Source: Rhizobium sp. 18055
GTDB lineage: Bacteria; Pseudomonadota; Alphaproteobacteria; Rhizobiales; Rhizobiaceae
Assembly: GCF_902706285.1 (NCBI RefSeq)
Contig: NZ_CACSKD010000003.1
Span: forward strand, 434,001 to 498,000
Direction: 5' to 3'
Length of the DNA stretch: 64,000 bases
In this document: positions 46,708-55,573 of the stretch, piece by piece
Numbering within the stretch: the stretch's first letter is position 1
Layout: every line of letters begins with the position of its first letter
The notes under the pieces: generated by a model
What the model was told of the DNA's origin: nothing
Database searches by the model: none
Seen by the model: the letters and a program-made list of their open reading frames with translations, nothing else
Program-made: the position numbers and the translations under genes

Positions 46708-47184
46708 ATGCGCTGCCCATTCTGCGGATCGGAAGACACACAGGTCAAGGATTCACGCCCGGCGGAGGACAACACGTCCATCCGCCGCAGGCGTATTTGT
46801 CCCGACTGCGGCGGTCGCTTCACCACCTTCGAACGCGTGCAGTTGCGCGAGCTGATGGTATCGAAGAAGACCGGCCGCAAGGTGCCTTTCGACCGCGACA
46901 AGCTGGTCCGTTCCTTCGAGATCGCGCTGCGCAAGCGGCCCGTTGATCGCGACCGCATAGAGCGTGCCGTCTCCGGCATCGTCCGGCGCCTGGAAAGCTC
47001 CGGCGAAGTCGAGATCAGCTCCGAGCAGATCGGTCTGCAGGTGCTCGAGGCGCTGAAGAGCCTCGATGACGTCGGCTTTGTCCGATATGCTTCGGTCTAT
47101 CGCGACTTCTCGCACGCCGAGGACTTCGAGAAGGTGATCTCCGAGATCAACGCCAAGATCGCTCGCGATCCGCTGGACAACTGA
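46708..47184 (+). CDS. nrdR: Transcriptional repressor NrdR
   Basis: 158 aa. N-terminal zinc ribbon [13 protein letters not shown] to [15 protein letters not shown], then the ATP-cone domain ([20 protein letters not shown] and [11 protein letters not shown]). It represses ribonucleotide reductase genes when bound to ATP/dATP. Lies between glyA and ribD; its stop is 3 nt before the ribD ATG. Confidence 0.97.
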   Translation: MRCPFCGSEDTQVKDSRPAEDNTSIRRRRICPDCGGRFTTFERVQLRELMVSKKTGRKVPFDRDKLVRSFEIALRKRPVDRDRIERAVSGIVRRLESSGEVEISSEQIGLQVLEALKSLDDVGFVRYASVYRDFSHAEDFEKVISEINAKIARDPLDN

Positions 47185-47187
47185 GTG

Positions 47188-48360
47188 ATGAGCGCTTCGT
47201 CCGACGACGCGCAATTCATGCAGGAGGCGATCCGCCTGGGTCTCCTCCATCTCGGCCAGACAGCCACAAATCCCTCCGTCGGTTGCGTCATCGTCCGCGA
47301 TGGCCAGATCGTCGGTCGCGGCACCACCGCCATCGGCGGCCGCCCGCATGCCGAGCCGCAGGCGCTGGCCGACGCCGGCGAACTGGCCCGCGGTGCAACC
47401 GCCTATGTGACGCTCGAGCCATGCTCCCACCACGGCAAGACGCCGCCCTGCGCGGACGCATTGATTGCCTCAGGCGTGGCGCGCGTCGTCATCAGCGTCA
47501 CCGATCCGGATGAACGCGTTTCGGGCAGGGGCATCGCCATGCTGCGCGATGCCGGCATCGAGGTGGACGTTGGGCTGCTGGAGAAAGAGGGCAGACATTC
47601 GCTCGCCGCCTATCTCACTCGCCAGACGAAGAACCGCCCCTATGTGATTCTGAAGCTTGCCGTTTCCGCCGACGGCATGATCGGCCGCAGGGGCGAGGGG
47701 CAGATAGCAATCACCGGCCCTGCCGCCCGCACCGAGGTGCAGACGCTTCGCGCCGAAACGGATGCGATCCTCGTCGGTATCGGTACGGCGATTGCCGATG
47801 ATCCGGAGTTGACCGTGCGCATCCCCGGCGAGGAGCATCGCTCGCCGGTTCGCATCGTGCTCGATCCGTTGCTGCAACTGCCGCTGGCGTCGAAGATTGT
47901 CAACACGGCGGGCGACGTTCCGGTGATCGTGGTGGCGCGCGAGGAGATTTCGACTGCTGAGATGGACGAGCCGGGATTACCCCCCACCAACGTCAAAGAC
48001 ACCCCACAGGCAAACGCCCAAAAAGCCAACGCCGCAACTCTCGAGTCCCGCCGCCAGGCCCTCGAAGCCGCCGGCGTCGAAGTGCTCTATTGCCACCCCT
48101 ACCACCCGGAGCAGCTGCTCCCGGCACTCGCCTCGCGCGGCATCTCCTCGCTGCTGGTCGAAGGTGGGGCCAAGACCGCACGGCTTTTCCTCGATGCCGG
48201 CTATGTCGACCGCATCCTGCTCTATCAGGGACCGGGGAACATCGGCGAAGCCGGTATTGAAACGCCGATCCGCAAGACCGATATCCCATCCGATTTCAAG
48301 CATATGGGCACGCGCATTGTTGGCGACGACAGCCTCGACGAATACGAAAGAGAATTTTGA
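47188..48360 (+). CDS. ribD: Bifunctional diaminohydroxyphosphoribosylaminopyrimidine deaminase / reductase
   Basis: 390 aa. The N-terminal cytidine-deaminase-like domain has HAEPQAL and PCSHHGKTPPCADA with the Zn ligands; the C-terminal reductase domain starts at about 150 (PYVILKLAVSADGMIG) and contains LLVEGGAKTARLF. It performs the second and third steps of riboflavin synthesis. A Pro/Thr/Asn/Ala-rich insert of about 25 residues at 47968-48045 (PPTNVKDTPQANAQK) has codon use unlike the rest. A GTG one codon upstream is the alternative start. Its stop overlaps the ribE start by 1 nt (TGATG). Confidence 0.95.
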   Translation: MSASSDDAQFMQEAIRLGLLHLGQTATNPSVGCVIVRDGQIVGRGTTAIGGRPHAEPQALADAGELARGATAYVTLEPCSHHGKTPPCADALIASGVARVVISVTDPDERVSGRGIAMLRDAGIEVDVGLLEKEGRHSLAAYLTRQTKNRPYVILKLAVSADGMIGRRGEGQIAITGPAARTEVQTLRAETDAILVGIGTAIADDPELTVRIPGEEHRSPVRIVLDPLLQLPLASKIVNTAGDVPVIVVAREEISTAEMDEPGLPPTNVKDTPQANAQKANAATLESRRQALEAAGVEVLYCHPYHPEQLLPALASRGISSLLVEGGAKTARLFLDAGYVDRILLYQGPGNIGEAGIETPIRKTDIPSDFKHMGTRIVGDDSLDEYEREF

Positions 48361-48980
48361 TGTTTACAGGCATTGTCACCGACGTCGGCACGATCGAATC
48401 CGTTTCCCCCCTGAAGGAGGGCATCAAGCTCCGTGTCGCCACCAGCTATGATCCTGCCACCATCGACATGGGCGCCTCGATCTCCCATTCCGGCATCTGC
48501 CTGACGGTAACAGGCCTGCCGGCTGAAGGCAGCAACGGCCGCTGGTTCGAGGTCGAAGCCTGGGAGGAGGCGCTGCGTCTGACGACGATCAGCACATGGG
48601 CAGAGGGAACCCCCGTCAACCTCGAGCGTTCGCTGAAGATTGGCGACGAACTCGGCGGCCATATCGTTTCCGGCCACGTCGATGGCAAGGCCGAGATCGT
48701 CTCCGTCACGGAAGAAGGCGATGCCACCCGCTATCGTTTGCGCGCGCCTGAACATCTTGCCAAATTCGTCGCGCCCAAGGGATCGATTGCACTCGATGGC
48801 ACATCGCTGACGGTCAATTCGGTCGAAGGCACCGACTTCGACGTCCTGTTGATCCGCCACACGCTGGAGGTCACGACCTGGGGCAAGCGCCAGGCCGGCG
48901 ATTTCGTCAACTTCGAAGTCGATACGATGGCGCGCTATGCCGCTAGGCTGGCCGAGTTCCCGTCCGCGAAAGCAGAATAA
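48360..48980 (+). CDS. ribE: Riboflavin synthase alpha chain
   Basis: 206 aa. Duplicated lumazine-binding barrels: MFTGIVTDVGTIESV in the first and the matching GHIVSGHVDGKAEIVSV in the second half, with GIALDGTSLTVN-like SIALDGTSLTVNSV closing. It dismutates two 6,7-dimethyl-8-ribityllumazine to riboflavin. Start shares an A with the ribD stop. Its last 38 nt overlap the convergent GNAT gene. Confidence 0.96.
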   Translation: MFTGIVTDVGTIESVSPLKEGIKLRVATSYDPATIDMGASISHSGICLTVTGLPAEGSNGRWFEVEAWEEALRLTTISTWAEGTPVNLERSLKIGDELGGHIVSGHVDGKAEIVSVTEEGDATRYRLRAPEHLAKFVAPKGSIALDGTSLTVNSVEGTDFDVLLIRHTLEVTTWGKRQAGDFVNFEVDTMARYAARLAEFPSAKAE

Positions 48981-49479
48981 CCTCGCCATTATAGTTGGTG
49001 CGCTGTGCCTGCCCGAAGCCAAGCTTCGCGGCAAGGCGCAGCGACGGTTCATTCTCCGGGTCGATGATGCAGCTCATCGGCTTTGATGGAAAATGTCTCT
49101 CGGCCCAGCCGATCAACGCCTGCAGCGCTTCACTGGCATAACCCTTGCCTTGAGCCTCCGGAATGAGAGCCCATCCTGTCTCCAGCGTGCTTTCGGTGCC
49201 GACAGGATGCATGTCGCGCTTCATCTCCAGAAACCCGCCTTCTCCAATGAAGCGCCCGCTCAGCTTTTCCTCGATCGCCAGAAAGCCGAAGCCCATGTGA
49301 TGCCACATGCCGGCCACGCGCAGCATCCGGCCCCAGCTCTGTTCGCGGGTCGAGGAAACGCCGCCGATGAAGCGCACCACCGCCTCGTTGGCCCACATTG
49401 CCTGATAGTCTTCAAAGTCGGCAGTGGTATGAGGCCGAAGGATCAACCGTTCGGTCTCGATCGTCGGAATGCTGCTCAT
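48943..49479 (-). CDS. GNAT-family acetyltransferase (RimJ/RimL-like)
   Basis: 178 aa. Begins IPTIETERLILRPHTTADFEDYQAMW and has the acetyl-CoA site PEAQGKGYASEALQAL, with the late SLRLAAKLGFGQAQ; this is the RimJ-like GNAT subgroup (N-terminal or small-molecule acetyltransferases). The start is set at MSSIPTIE (49477-49479), because the upstream 32 codons overlap the cupin gene. With the cupin it is inserted on the opposite strand between ribE and ribH. Confidence 0.88.
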   Translation of the reverse strand: MSSIPTIETERLILRPHTTADFEDYQAMWANEAVVRFIGGVSSTREQSWGRMLRVAGMWHHMGFGFLAIEEKLSGRFIGEGGFLEMKRDMHPVGTESTLETGWALIPEAQGKGYASEALQALIGWAERHFPSKPMSCIIDPENEPSLRLAAKLGFGQAQRTNYNGEVILLSRTGTRPA

Positions 49480-49495
49480 GCTGGAGCTCTCCTGA

Positions 49496-49999
49496 TCAGG
49501 CGCCGGGCTCGCCGTCCCAATAATCGAGGTTGCTGCTGTCGCGTCCCACGAAGCGAAACGGCTTGTTGTCTGCATCGTCGCGCCGGCTCTTCGCGAGGAA
49601 TTTGCCGGAATCGGGATATTCGACGATCTCCGTCTTCGCCATCGTCGAGACGCCGAGATAGATCAGTGTCGTGGCACCCGTATTGATGATCTGGTGCGCC
49701 GTCTCCGGCCCGCCGGCAGGTGCTGCCAGCGCATAACCCTTGCGGATCGGATAACGCTCGGTTCCAAAGCGGTATTCGCCCGTTCCCTCGATGATGAAGA
49801 ACATCTCGTCTTCGACATGGTGATTGTGAAACGGACAGCCGGATTTGCCGGGCGGCACCTCGTTGTAGCTGGCGCCAAGCCCCGTCAGGCCGATCAGCTT
49901 CCCGAAAGAGGTATCGCTGCTCTCGTAGAGTTCGCCCTGTGTCCAATGCTCCAGCGTCAGCGCGGCGACGTTGACGACTGGCGGTTCTTCGTTCTGCAT
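49496..49999 (-). CDS. Cupin-domain protein
   Basis: 167 aa, single beta-barrel. Metal motif 1: CPFHNHHVEDEMFFIIEGTGEYRFG (His-x-His, Glu, Gly), motif 2 HQIINTGATTLIYLGVSTM. The His-His-Glu set can bind Fe, Mn or Zn. Related proteins include oxygenases, isomerases and sugar-binding regulators; the substrate is unknown. GGGAG lies 6 nt before the ATG at 49999, preferred over the ATG at 50005. The GNAT gene follows 16 nt downstream. Confidence 0.85.
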   Translation of the reverse strand: MQNEEPPVVNVAALTLEHWTQGELYESSDTSFGKLIGLTGLGASYNEVPPGKSGCPFHNHHVEDEMFFIIEGTGEYRFGTERYPIRKGYALAAPAGGPETAHQIINTGATTLIYLGVSTMAKTEIVEYPDSGKFLAKSRRDDADNKPFRFVGRDSSNLDYWDGEPGA

Positions 50000-50144
50000 G
50001 ATCATCTCCCTTTGCAATAAGGAACGGCCACCCGGAGTGAAAATTCAACCCGTTATCATCATCCGTCCAAAGGTTTCGAACGGCGCAGGCAAAGTGTCTG
50101 GAATGACGATGAAGCGTAATTGCGTATTTGCACCTCAGCCATGA

Positions 50145-50167
50145 GCCGAATTTGCTTGCCATTCGGC
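50145..50167. promoter_or_regulatory. Inverted repeat in the ribH upstream region
   Basis: GCCGAAT (50145-50151) and ATTCGGC (50161-50167), 9-nt spacer, 63 nt before ribH. Role unknown. No FMN-riboswitch consensus is seen in this 230-nt gap. Confidence 0.35.
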
Positions 50168-50229
50168 CAAAGGCATGTTTTGACCGCGGCCTGTCGAATG
50201 GCATGTCCTCTAGGAAATGAAGGTGACCA

Positions 50230-50685
50230 ATGGCGCGAGAAACCGCTCCCCATATTCTGATCGTTGAAGCACGCTTCTACGACGACATGGCTGACGCCCT
50301 TCTGGAAGGCGCAACCTTCGCATTGACGGAAGCCGGCGCGACCTTCGAGGTCGTGACTGTTCCAGGCGCACTCGAGATTCCTGCGGCAATTGCAATGGCG
50401 CTCGATGGAGCGGATAATGACGGCACGAACTACGATGGCTATGTCGCGCTCGGCATGGTCATTCGTGGCGAGACCTACCACTTCGACATCGTATCGAATG
50501 AATCCTCGCGCGCATTGATGGACCTGTCCGTCAGCGAATCCATTGCCATCGGCAACGGCATCCTGACGGTCGAGAACGACGAACAGGCATGGTCGCGCGT
50601 GCGCCGTTCGGACAAGGACAAGGGCGGATTTGCCGCCCGTGCAGCTCTCACCATGATCGAGCTGAAGAAAAAACTGGGTGCATAA
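50230..50685 (+). CDS. ribH: 6,7-dimethyl-8-ribityllumazine synthase
   Basis: 151 aa. Condenses the ribitylaminouracil with dihydroxybutanone phosphate, the penultimate step in riboflavin synthesis. Catalytic His is in [35 protein letters not shown] and [13 protein letters not shown] complete the phosphate and substrate sites. GAAGGTG precedes the ATG. This is the RibH copy next to nusB (RibH1 in rhizobia with two copies); nusB follows after 3 nt. Confidence 0.95.
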   Translation: MARETAPHILIVEARFYDDMADALLEGATFALTEAGATFEVVTVPGALEIPAAIAMALDGADNDGTNYDGYVALGMVIRGETYHFDIVSNESSRALMDLSVSESIAIGNGILTVENDEQAWSRVRRSDKDKGGFAARAALTMIELKKKLGA

Positions 50686-50688
50686 CGT

Positions 50689-51171
50689 ATGAGCAACGAC
50701 AATTCGGAGCGTCCGGTCAAGACAGCGAACCAGCGGGGCGCAGCGCGTCTTGCCGCCGTTCAGGCGCTGTATCAGATGGATATCGGCGGAACCGGCGTTC
50801 TGGAGATCGTCGCCGAATATGAAGCGCATCGTCTCGGCCAGGAACTCGACGGCGAAACCTACCTGAAGGCTGATGCCTCCTGGTTCCGTTCGATCGTCTC
50901 GGGCGTGGTGCGCGAACAGAAGCGGCTCGATCCGCTCGTTGCCTCGGCCCTGCAGGACGATTGGGCCCTGTCGCGTCTCGATAGCACCGTTCGCGCCATT
51001 CTCCGCGCCGGCGTTTTCGAGATTCTCGAGCGCAAGGACGTGCCTGTTGCGGTCATCGTCACCGAATATGTCGAGATCGCCCAGGCCTTCTTCAGCGATG
51101 ATGAGCCCAAGCTGGTCAATGCGGTTCTCGACCGTATCGCCAAGCAGATTCGCGGCGACGCGAAAAAATAG
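50689..51171 (+). CDS. nusB: Transcription antitermination factor NusB
   Basis: 160 aa, all-helical. Arg-rich N-terminal [21 protein letters not shown], then [17 protein letters not shown] and [17 protein letters not shown], typical of NusB. It binds boxA RNA with NusE (S10) during rRNA transcription. Follows ribH after 3 nt in the same transcript. Confidence 0.96.
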   Translation: MSNDNSERPVKTANQRGAARLAAVQALYQMDIGGTGVLEIVAEYEAHRLGQELDGETYLKADASWFRSIVSGVVREQKRLDPLVASALQDDWALSRLDSTVRAILRAGVFEILERKDVPVAVIVTEYVEIAQAFFSDDEPKLVNAVLDRIAKQIRGDAKK

Positions 51172-51263
51172 CGCACTGCGCGTAATAATACGCCCTTTCC
51201 TCAGATCGGCTATTTTGCTCTTCCCATTGCTCCGTAAGGGTTTTCAGCCCTTGCGGGCTTGAC

Positions 51264-51375
51264 GTCCCGTTTTCCTCCACGCAATCTCCACTCGGCGTTG
51301 CAGCATTTCTGTGGGAGGAAATGGGGACGGCGTGTTCGCAGCCGGAGAGGGAGTGAACTCCGGCTCTTTTGGAGG
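51264..51375 (+). promoter_or_regulatory. Structured leader of hppA with alternative anti-SD pairing
   Basis: Stem 1: 51264-51280 with 51311-51328, 15 base pairs broken by a 2x2 loop and a bulged G, capped by a GCAA/TTGC sub-stem. Stem 2: AGCCGGAG (51340-51347) with CTCCGGCT (51358-51365), then CTTTT. The hppA Shine-Dalgarno GGAGG is at 51371-51375. TTTCCTCCA at 51271-51279 is complementary both to the stem-1 partner and to TGGAGGAAA (51370-51378) at the real ribosome site, so the pairings are mutually exclusive. Confidence 0.5.
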
Positions 51376-51385
51376 AAAGAGCGAA

Positions 51386-53524
51386 ATGACGATTCTTTTA
51401 TGCGTAATAGCGTGCGGATTGCTTTCGGTGGTTTACGCCACCTGGGCAACCCGGTCGGTGCTGGCCGCCGATCAGGGAAATGCCCGCATGCAGGAAATTG
51501 CGGGCTATATCCGCGAAGGCGCGCAGGCCTATCTGACGCGTCAGTATACGGCGATATCAATTGTCGGTGTCGTCGTCTTCATCGCCGCCTGGCTGCTGCT
51601 CTCCGCCACGGCCGCGATCGGCTTTCTCATCGGCGCAGTTCTATCCGGTGCTGCCGGCTTTATCGGCATGCACGTCTCGGTCCGCGCCAATGTGCGCACC
51701 GCGCAGGCTGCATCGCACAGCCTCTCTGCAGGCCTCGACATCGCCTTCAAATCGGGCGCCATCACCGGGATGCTGGTCGCTGGTCTCGCGCTGCTCGGCG
51801 TCTCGATCTATTACCTCATCCTCACATCAGGTCTCGGCCATGAAGCCGGTTCGCGTGAGGTGATCGATTCGCTCGTCTCTCTTGGCTTCGGCGCATCGCT
51901 GATCTCGATCTTCGCCCGCCTCGGAGGCGGCATCTTCACCAAGGGCGCAGACGTCGGCGGCGATCTCGTCGGCAAGGTCGAAGCCGGAATTCCGGAAGAC
52001 GACCCCCGCAACCCTGCCACCATTGCCGATAACGTCGGCGACAATGTCGGCGATTGCGCCGGTATGGCTGCCGATCTGTTCGAAACCTATGCGGTCTCCG
52101 TGGTCGCCACCATGGTGCTTGCCGCCATCTTCTTTGCCGGCGCGCCGGTTCTGCAATCGGCGATGATCTATCCGCTGGCGATCTGCGGCACCTGCATCAT
52201 CACCTCGATCATCGGAACCTTCTTCGTCAAGCTCGGCAGCAACGGCTCGATCATGGGCGCCCTCTACAAGGGCCTGATCGTCACCGGCCTGCTGTCGATC
52301 GTCGGCCTCGGCGCCGCAACCTCGATGACCATCGGCTGGGGCGTCATCGGCAATGTCGCCGGACGTGACATCACCGGCATGAACCTCTTCCTGTGCGGCA
52401 TCGTTGGCCTGATCGTCACGGCGCTGATCGTCGTCATCACCGAATACTACACTGGCACCAACAAGCGACCGGTCAATTCGATCGCCCAGGCGTCCGTTAC
52501 CGGCCACGGCACCAACGTCATCCAGGGCCTTGCGGTCTCGCTGGAATCGACCGCCTTGCCGGCGATCGTCATCGTCGGCGGCATCCTCGCCACCTACCAG
52601 CTCGGCGGCCTGTTCGGCACCGGCATTGCGGTCACCGCCATGCTCGGCCTTGCCGGCATGATCGTGGCGCTCGATGCCTTCGGCCCGGTTACGGACAATG
52701 CCGGCGGTATCGCCGAAATGGCCCATCTGCCACCTGAGGTGCGCAAGTCCACCGACGCGCTCGATGCGGTCGGCAACACCACCAAGGCCGTCACCAAGGG
52801 TTACGCGATCGGCTCGGCCGGTCTTGGAGCCCTCGTGCTGTTCGCAGCCTATTCCAACGACCTGAAATACTTCGCCTCCCACGGCGACCAGTATCCCTAC
52901 TTTGCCGATGTCGGCACGATCTCGTTCGATCTGTCGAACCCCTACGTCGTCGCCGGGCTGCTCTTTGGCGGCATGATTCCCTATCTCTTCGGAGGTATCG
53001 CCATGACCGCCGTCGGACGCGCGGCCGGATCGATCGTCGAGGAAGTGCGCCGGCAGTTCAAGGAAAAGCCCGGCATCATGCAGGGCACGGAAAAGCCGGA
53101 CTACGGCAAGGCAGTGGATCTTCTGACCAAGGCCGCCATCCGCGAGATGATCATCCCGTCGCTGCTGCCGGTTCTAGCCCCGATCGTCGTTTATTTCGGC
53201 GTGCTTCTGATCTCCGGATCGAAGGCCTCGGCCTTCGCAGCGCTTGGCGCATCGCTTCTCGGCGTCATCATCAACGGCCTGTTCGTCGCCATCTCGATGA
53301 CGTCCGGCGGCGGTGCATGGGACAATGCCAAGAAGTCCTTCGAAGACGGCTTCGTCGACAAGGACGGCAACCGCCACATGAAGGGCTCCGAAGCCCACAA
53401 GGCATCGGTCACCGGCGACACGGTCGGCGACCCCTACAAGGACACGGCGGGACCAGCGGTCAATCCGGCGATCAAGATCACCAACATCGTCGCATTGCTG
53501 CTTCTGGCCGTTCTGGCCGGGTAA
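51386..53524 (+). CDS. hppA: K+-independent membrane H+-translocating pyrophosphatase
   Basis: 712 aa, about 16 membrane spans. It couples PPi hydrolysis to proton pumping at the inner or acidocalcisome membrane. Catalytic loops: [22 protein letters not shown] with [16 protein letters not shown], and the late [17 protein letters not shown]. In [10 protein letters not shown] (52772-52801) Lys and Thr occupy the sites that in K+-dependent enzymes are Ala and Gly, so this is the K+-independent class. N-terminal [20 protein letters not shown] starts at ATG 51386 after GGAGGAAAG. Followed by a strong terminator. Confidence 0.97.
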   Translation: MTILLCVIACGLLSVVYATWATRSVLAADQGNARMQEIAGYIREGAQAYLTRQYTAISIVGVVVFIAAWLLLSATAAIGFLIGAVLSGAAGFIGMHVSVRANVRTAQAASHSLSAGLDIAFKSGAITGMLVAGLALLGVSIYYLILTSGLGHEAGSREVIDSLVSLGFGASLISIFARLGGGIFTKGADVGGDLVGKVEAGIPEDDPRNPATIADNVGDNVGDCAGMAADLFETYAVSVVATMVLAAIFFAGAPVLQSAMIYPLAICGTCIITSIIGTFFVKLGSNGSIMGALYKGLIVTGLLSIVGLGAATSMTIGWGVIGNVAGRDITGMNLFLCGIVGLIVTALIVVITEYYTGTNKRPVNSIAQASVTGHGTNVIQGLAVSLESTALPAIVIVGGILATYQLGGLFGTGIAVTAMLGLAGMIVALDAFGPVTDNAGGIAEMAHLPPEVRKSTDALDAVGNTTKAVTKGYAIGSAGLGALVLFAAYSNDLKYFASHGDQYPYFADVGTISFDLSNPYVVAGLLFGGMIPYLFGGIAMTAVGRAAGSIVEEVRRQFKEKPGIMQGTEKPDYGKAVDLLTKAAIREMIIPSLLPVLAPIVVYFGVLLISGSKASAFAALGASLLGVIINGLFVAISMTSGGGAWDNAKKSFEDGFVDKDGNRHMKGSEAHKASVTGDTVGDPYKDTAGPAVNPAIKITNIVALLLLAVLAG

Positions 53525-53543
53525 GCTGACAACCAGCCAACAA

Positions 53544-53578
53544 AAAACCCGCCGGAGCGATTGATCCGGCGGGTTTTT
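53544..53578. terminator. Bidirectional terminator between hppA and bamE
   Basis: AAAACCCGCCGGA (53544-53556) pairs with TCCGGCGGGTTTT (53565-53577), 8-nt loop, T-runs on both strands. Confidence 0.92.
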
Positions 53579-53596
53579 CTTTGGAAAAGGCGCCTG

Positions 53597-54127
53597 TTAG
53601 CGCAGGCTTGCCGGGTTCTGCGGCGAGGCCTGATCGCCCGCACCGAAGAGGCCCTTGGCCATGTTGGCAGCACTGCCGCCCGAAAGCAGCTGCTGCAGGA
53701 AGGTAAGGTCCTTGCCGCCGGTCGGCGTGACACGTGTGATGGTGTCGAACGGCTTGCCGTCCTTGAGTGTGTAGTTGGCGCGGCGCACGACGACACCGTC
53801 CTTGTCGAAATAGATCGCAAGAACGCTCTGATCCACCACCTTCAGCTTCTGGAACGCCAGGGAGCGTTCGCGGCGCTGCGAGATATAATAGAACACTTCG
53901 CCGTCGAAGGTCGCCGTCGTCGAAGGCGTACCCAGCGACAGCAGAACCTGCTCGCGGCTCGAACCCTCAGGCACCAGGTTCAGCGATTGCTCGTCGGCGA
54001 CATAACCGCCGTTCAGAACCGTACCCGTTTGGCAGCCGGTCAATCCGGCGGAGGCGATCATAATGGCAATGGCGGCATTGCTGAGGAATTTGTTGTCAGA
54101 CTTGAAATACCGTTTCTTCAACGACAT
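53597..54127 (-). CDS. bamE: BamE/OmlA (SmpA) family outer-membrane assembly lipoprotein
   Basis: 176 aa. Lipoprotein signal with lipobox LTGC, Cys at about residue 32. The BamE-like core is SREQVLLSLGTPSTTATFDGEVFYYISQRRER and the following strands; BamE stabilises the BamA-BamD complex for outer-membrane protein insertion. A C-terminal extension of about 35 residues (GGSAANMAKGLFGAGDQASPQ) is low in complexity. Divergent from the cytochrome chaperone gene. Confidence 0.88.
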   Translation of the reverse strand: MSLKKRYFKSDNKFLSNAAIAIMIASAGLTGCQTGTVLNGGYVADEQSLNLVPEGSSREQVLLSLGTPSTTATFDGEVFYYISQRRERSLAFQKLKVVDQSVLAIYFDKDGVVVRRANYTLKDGKPFDTITRVTPTGGKDLTFLQQLLSGGSAANMAKGLFGAGDQASPQNPASLR

Positions 54128-54371
54128 CTACTCCCTTAACGTATCGATACCAGCCATCGGCCATGCAATATAACGCTGATGCAGAACCATTGTGGCCTTT
54201 CCGGGGTCTAACGCGCGCCATCTGCCGAGTGGCTGTCGTCAAAGCGCTGTCCCGAAAGTGGCCACCTTCGCCATTGCAATTCGCGCATGCTTCGGTAAAC
54301 CAGCTTTCGAAATCATGCAACAAGGCCGGACGCAGGTTGGCGCCAAGAACGAGGCCTTTCCGGAAAAAACA

Positions 54372-54905
54372 ATGATCTTCGGGCTCTTCGGCAAGAAAAA
54401 CAACAATCAGGCGATCGTCGATCGGCAATATCAGTTGCTGACGTCGGCGGCGCGGATGCCTGCTTTCTACGAACACCTCGGTGTGCCGGATACGGTGATG
54501 GGGCGGTTCGAGATGCTGTCGGCCGTCATGATCCTGTTTTTTCGTAGAACCCGTGCGTCGCAGACCAGTGGCCAGGAGATCGCGCAGGAAATCGTCGATG
54601 CGTTTTTCGAGGATATCGACTATTCGATCCGCGAACTCGGTGTCGGCGACAACACCGTTCCCAAGCGCATGAAGAAACTCGCGGGCATGTTCTATGGCCG
54701 GCTCGAAGCCTATTCCAAGGCCATGGATGCCGATGATGTCCAGAGCCTGGCCGTGGCGCTTTGCCGCAATATTCACCCCAAGGCAGCCGATGCTATCGAC
54801 ATGCGCGGCCTTGCCGACTGGATGGTCGCCGCCGAAGCTCATTTATCGGCTCAGACCGAAGACACGATCGCCACAGGCTCGGCAACGCTGCCAGACGCCG
54901 CGTGA
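54372..54905 (+). CDS. Ubiquinol-cytochrome c chaperone family protein
   Basis: 177 aa. Matches the CBP3/UQCC domain: QAIVDRQYQLLTSAARMPAFYEHLGVPDTVMGRFEMLSAVMILFFRR, then GQEIAQEIVDAFFEDIDYSIRELGVGD and FYGRLEAYSKAM. Homologues assist assembly of the cytochrome bc1 complex. The frame is open 60 codons upstream; MIFGLFGKK (ATG 54372) is the family start. The DUF177 gene follows after 10 nt. Confidence 0.88.
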   Translation: MIFGLFGKKNNNQAIVDRQYQLLTSAARMPAFYEHLGVPDTVMGRFEMLSAVMILFFRRTRASQTSGQEIAQEIVDAFFEDIDYSIRELGVGDNTVPKRMKKLAGMFYGRLEAYSKAMDADDVQSLAVALCRNIHPKAADAIDMRGLADWMVAAEAHLSAQTEDTIATGSATLPDAA

Positions 54906-54915
54906 GGAGACCACG

Positions 54916-55470
54916 ATGAAGAACTCGACTGAAAACACGCCTTTTTCCTATCTGGTCAAGGTGGGCAACGTCTCGGCAAATCCGGTTGACGTGCATCTTG
55001 AAGCCGACAAGCAGGAACTGCAGGCGCTGGCCGAGACCTGGGACGTCATCGCGGTGGAGGATTTTCGCGCCGAGTTGCAGATCGGGCGCTGGAAGAAAGA
55101 CGGCGTCCGCGTCAAGGGCAGGGTGCGGGCCAGCATCGTTCAGGCCTGCGTCGTCACGCTTGAGCCTGTCCCGTCGAAGATCGACGAGACGTTCGAGCAG
55201 ATCTTCGTGCCTGAAAACTCCAAACTTGCTCGCCGCCCGGCCAACGATACCGGCGAAATGGTGCTGGATCCGGATGGCCCTGACATGCCGGAAAGCTTCG
55301 TCGGCGATACCATCGACGCTGGAGAAGTGGTCACTGAATTCGCCGCCATGGCAATTGATCCTTACCCCCGCAAAGAGGGTGTCGCCTTCGAAGGTCACAT
55401 AGAGGACACTGGCGAAAACGATAAGAAGCCATCCGCTTTCGCTGTGCTGAAGGATTGGAAAAAGGACTGA
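54916..55470 (+). CDS. YceD/DUF177 family protein
   Basis: 184 aa. The DUF177 region is RWKKDGVRVKGRVRASIVQACVVTLEPVPSKIDETFEQIF, with the Cys of QACVVTLEP; the later part is acidic. YceD proteins usually precede rpmF and plsX and are linked to 23S rRNA accumulation and lipid synthesis. Here plsX follows directly and rpmF is absent, as in other rhizobia. GAGGAGA precedes the ATG. Confidence 0.88.
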   Translation: MKNSTENTPFSYLVKVGNVSANPVDVHLEADKQELQALAETWDVIAVEDFRAELQIGRWKKDGVRVKGRVRASIVQACVVTLEPVPSKIDETFEQIFVPENSKLARRPANDTGEMVLDPDGPDMPESFVGDTIDAGEVVTEFAAMAIDPYPRKEGVAFEGHIEDTGENDKKPSAFAVLKDWKKD

Positions 55471-55573
55471 AAGCCGGTCGTTATTTGACACAATTCAGTT
55501 GTAAGCGACGGTAAAACCGGTATTTTGGCGGAAATTTCGCCCTCCTGGGACGAAAAAAAAGGATCAGGAACGC

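Noticed and set aside
50000..50229. FMN riboswitch before ribH
   Set aside because: No conserved RFN sequence boxes; only a short inverted repeat.
51310..51375. Fluoride (crcB) riboswitch in the hppA leader
   Set aside because: Pyrophosphatases are known partners of that class, but the conserved core and pseudoknot bases could not be aligned.
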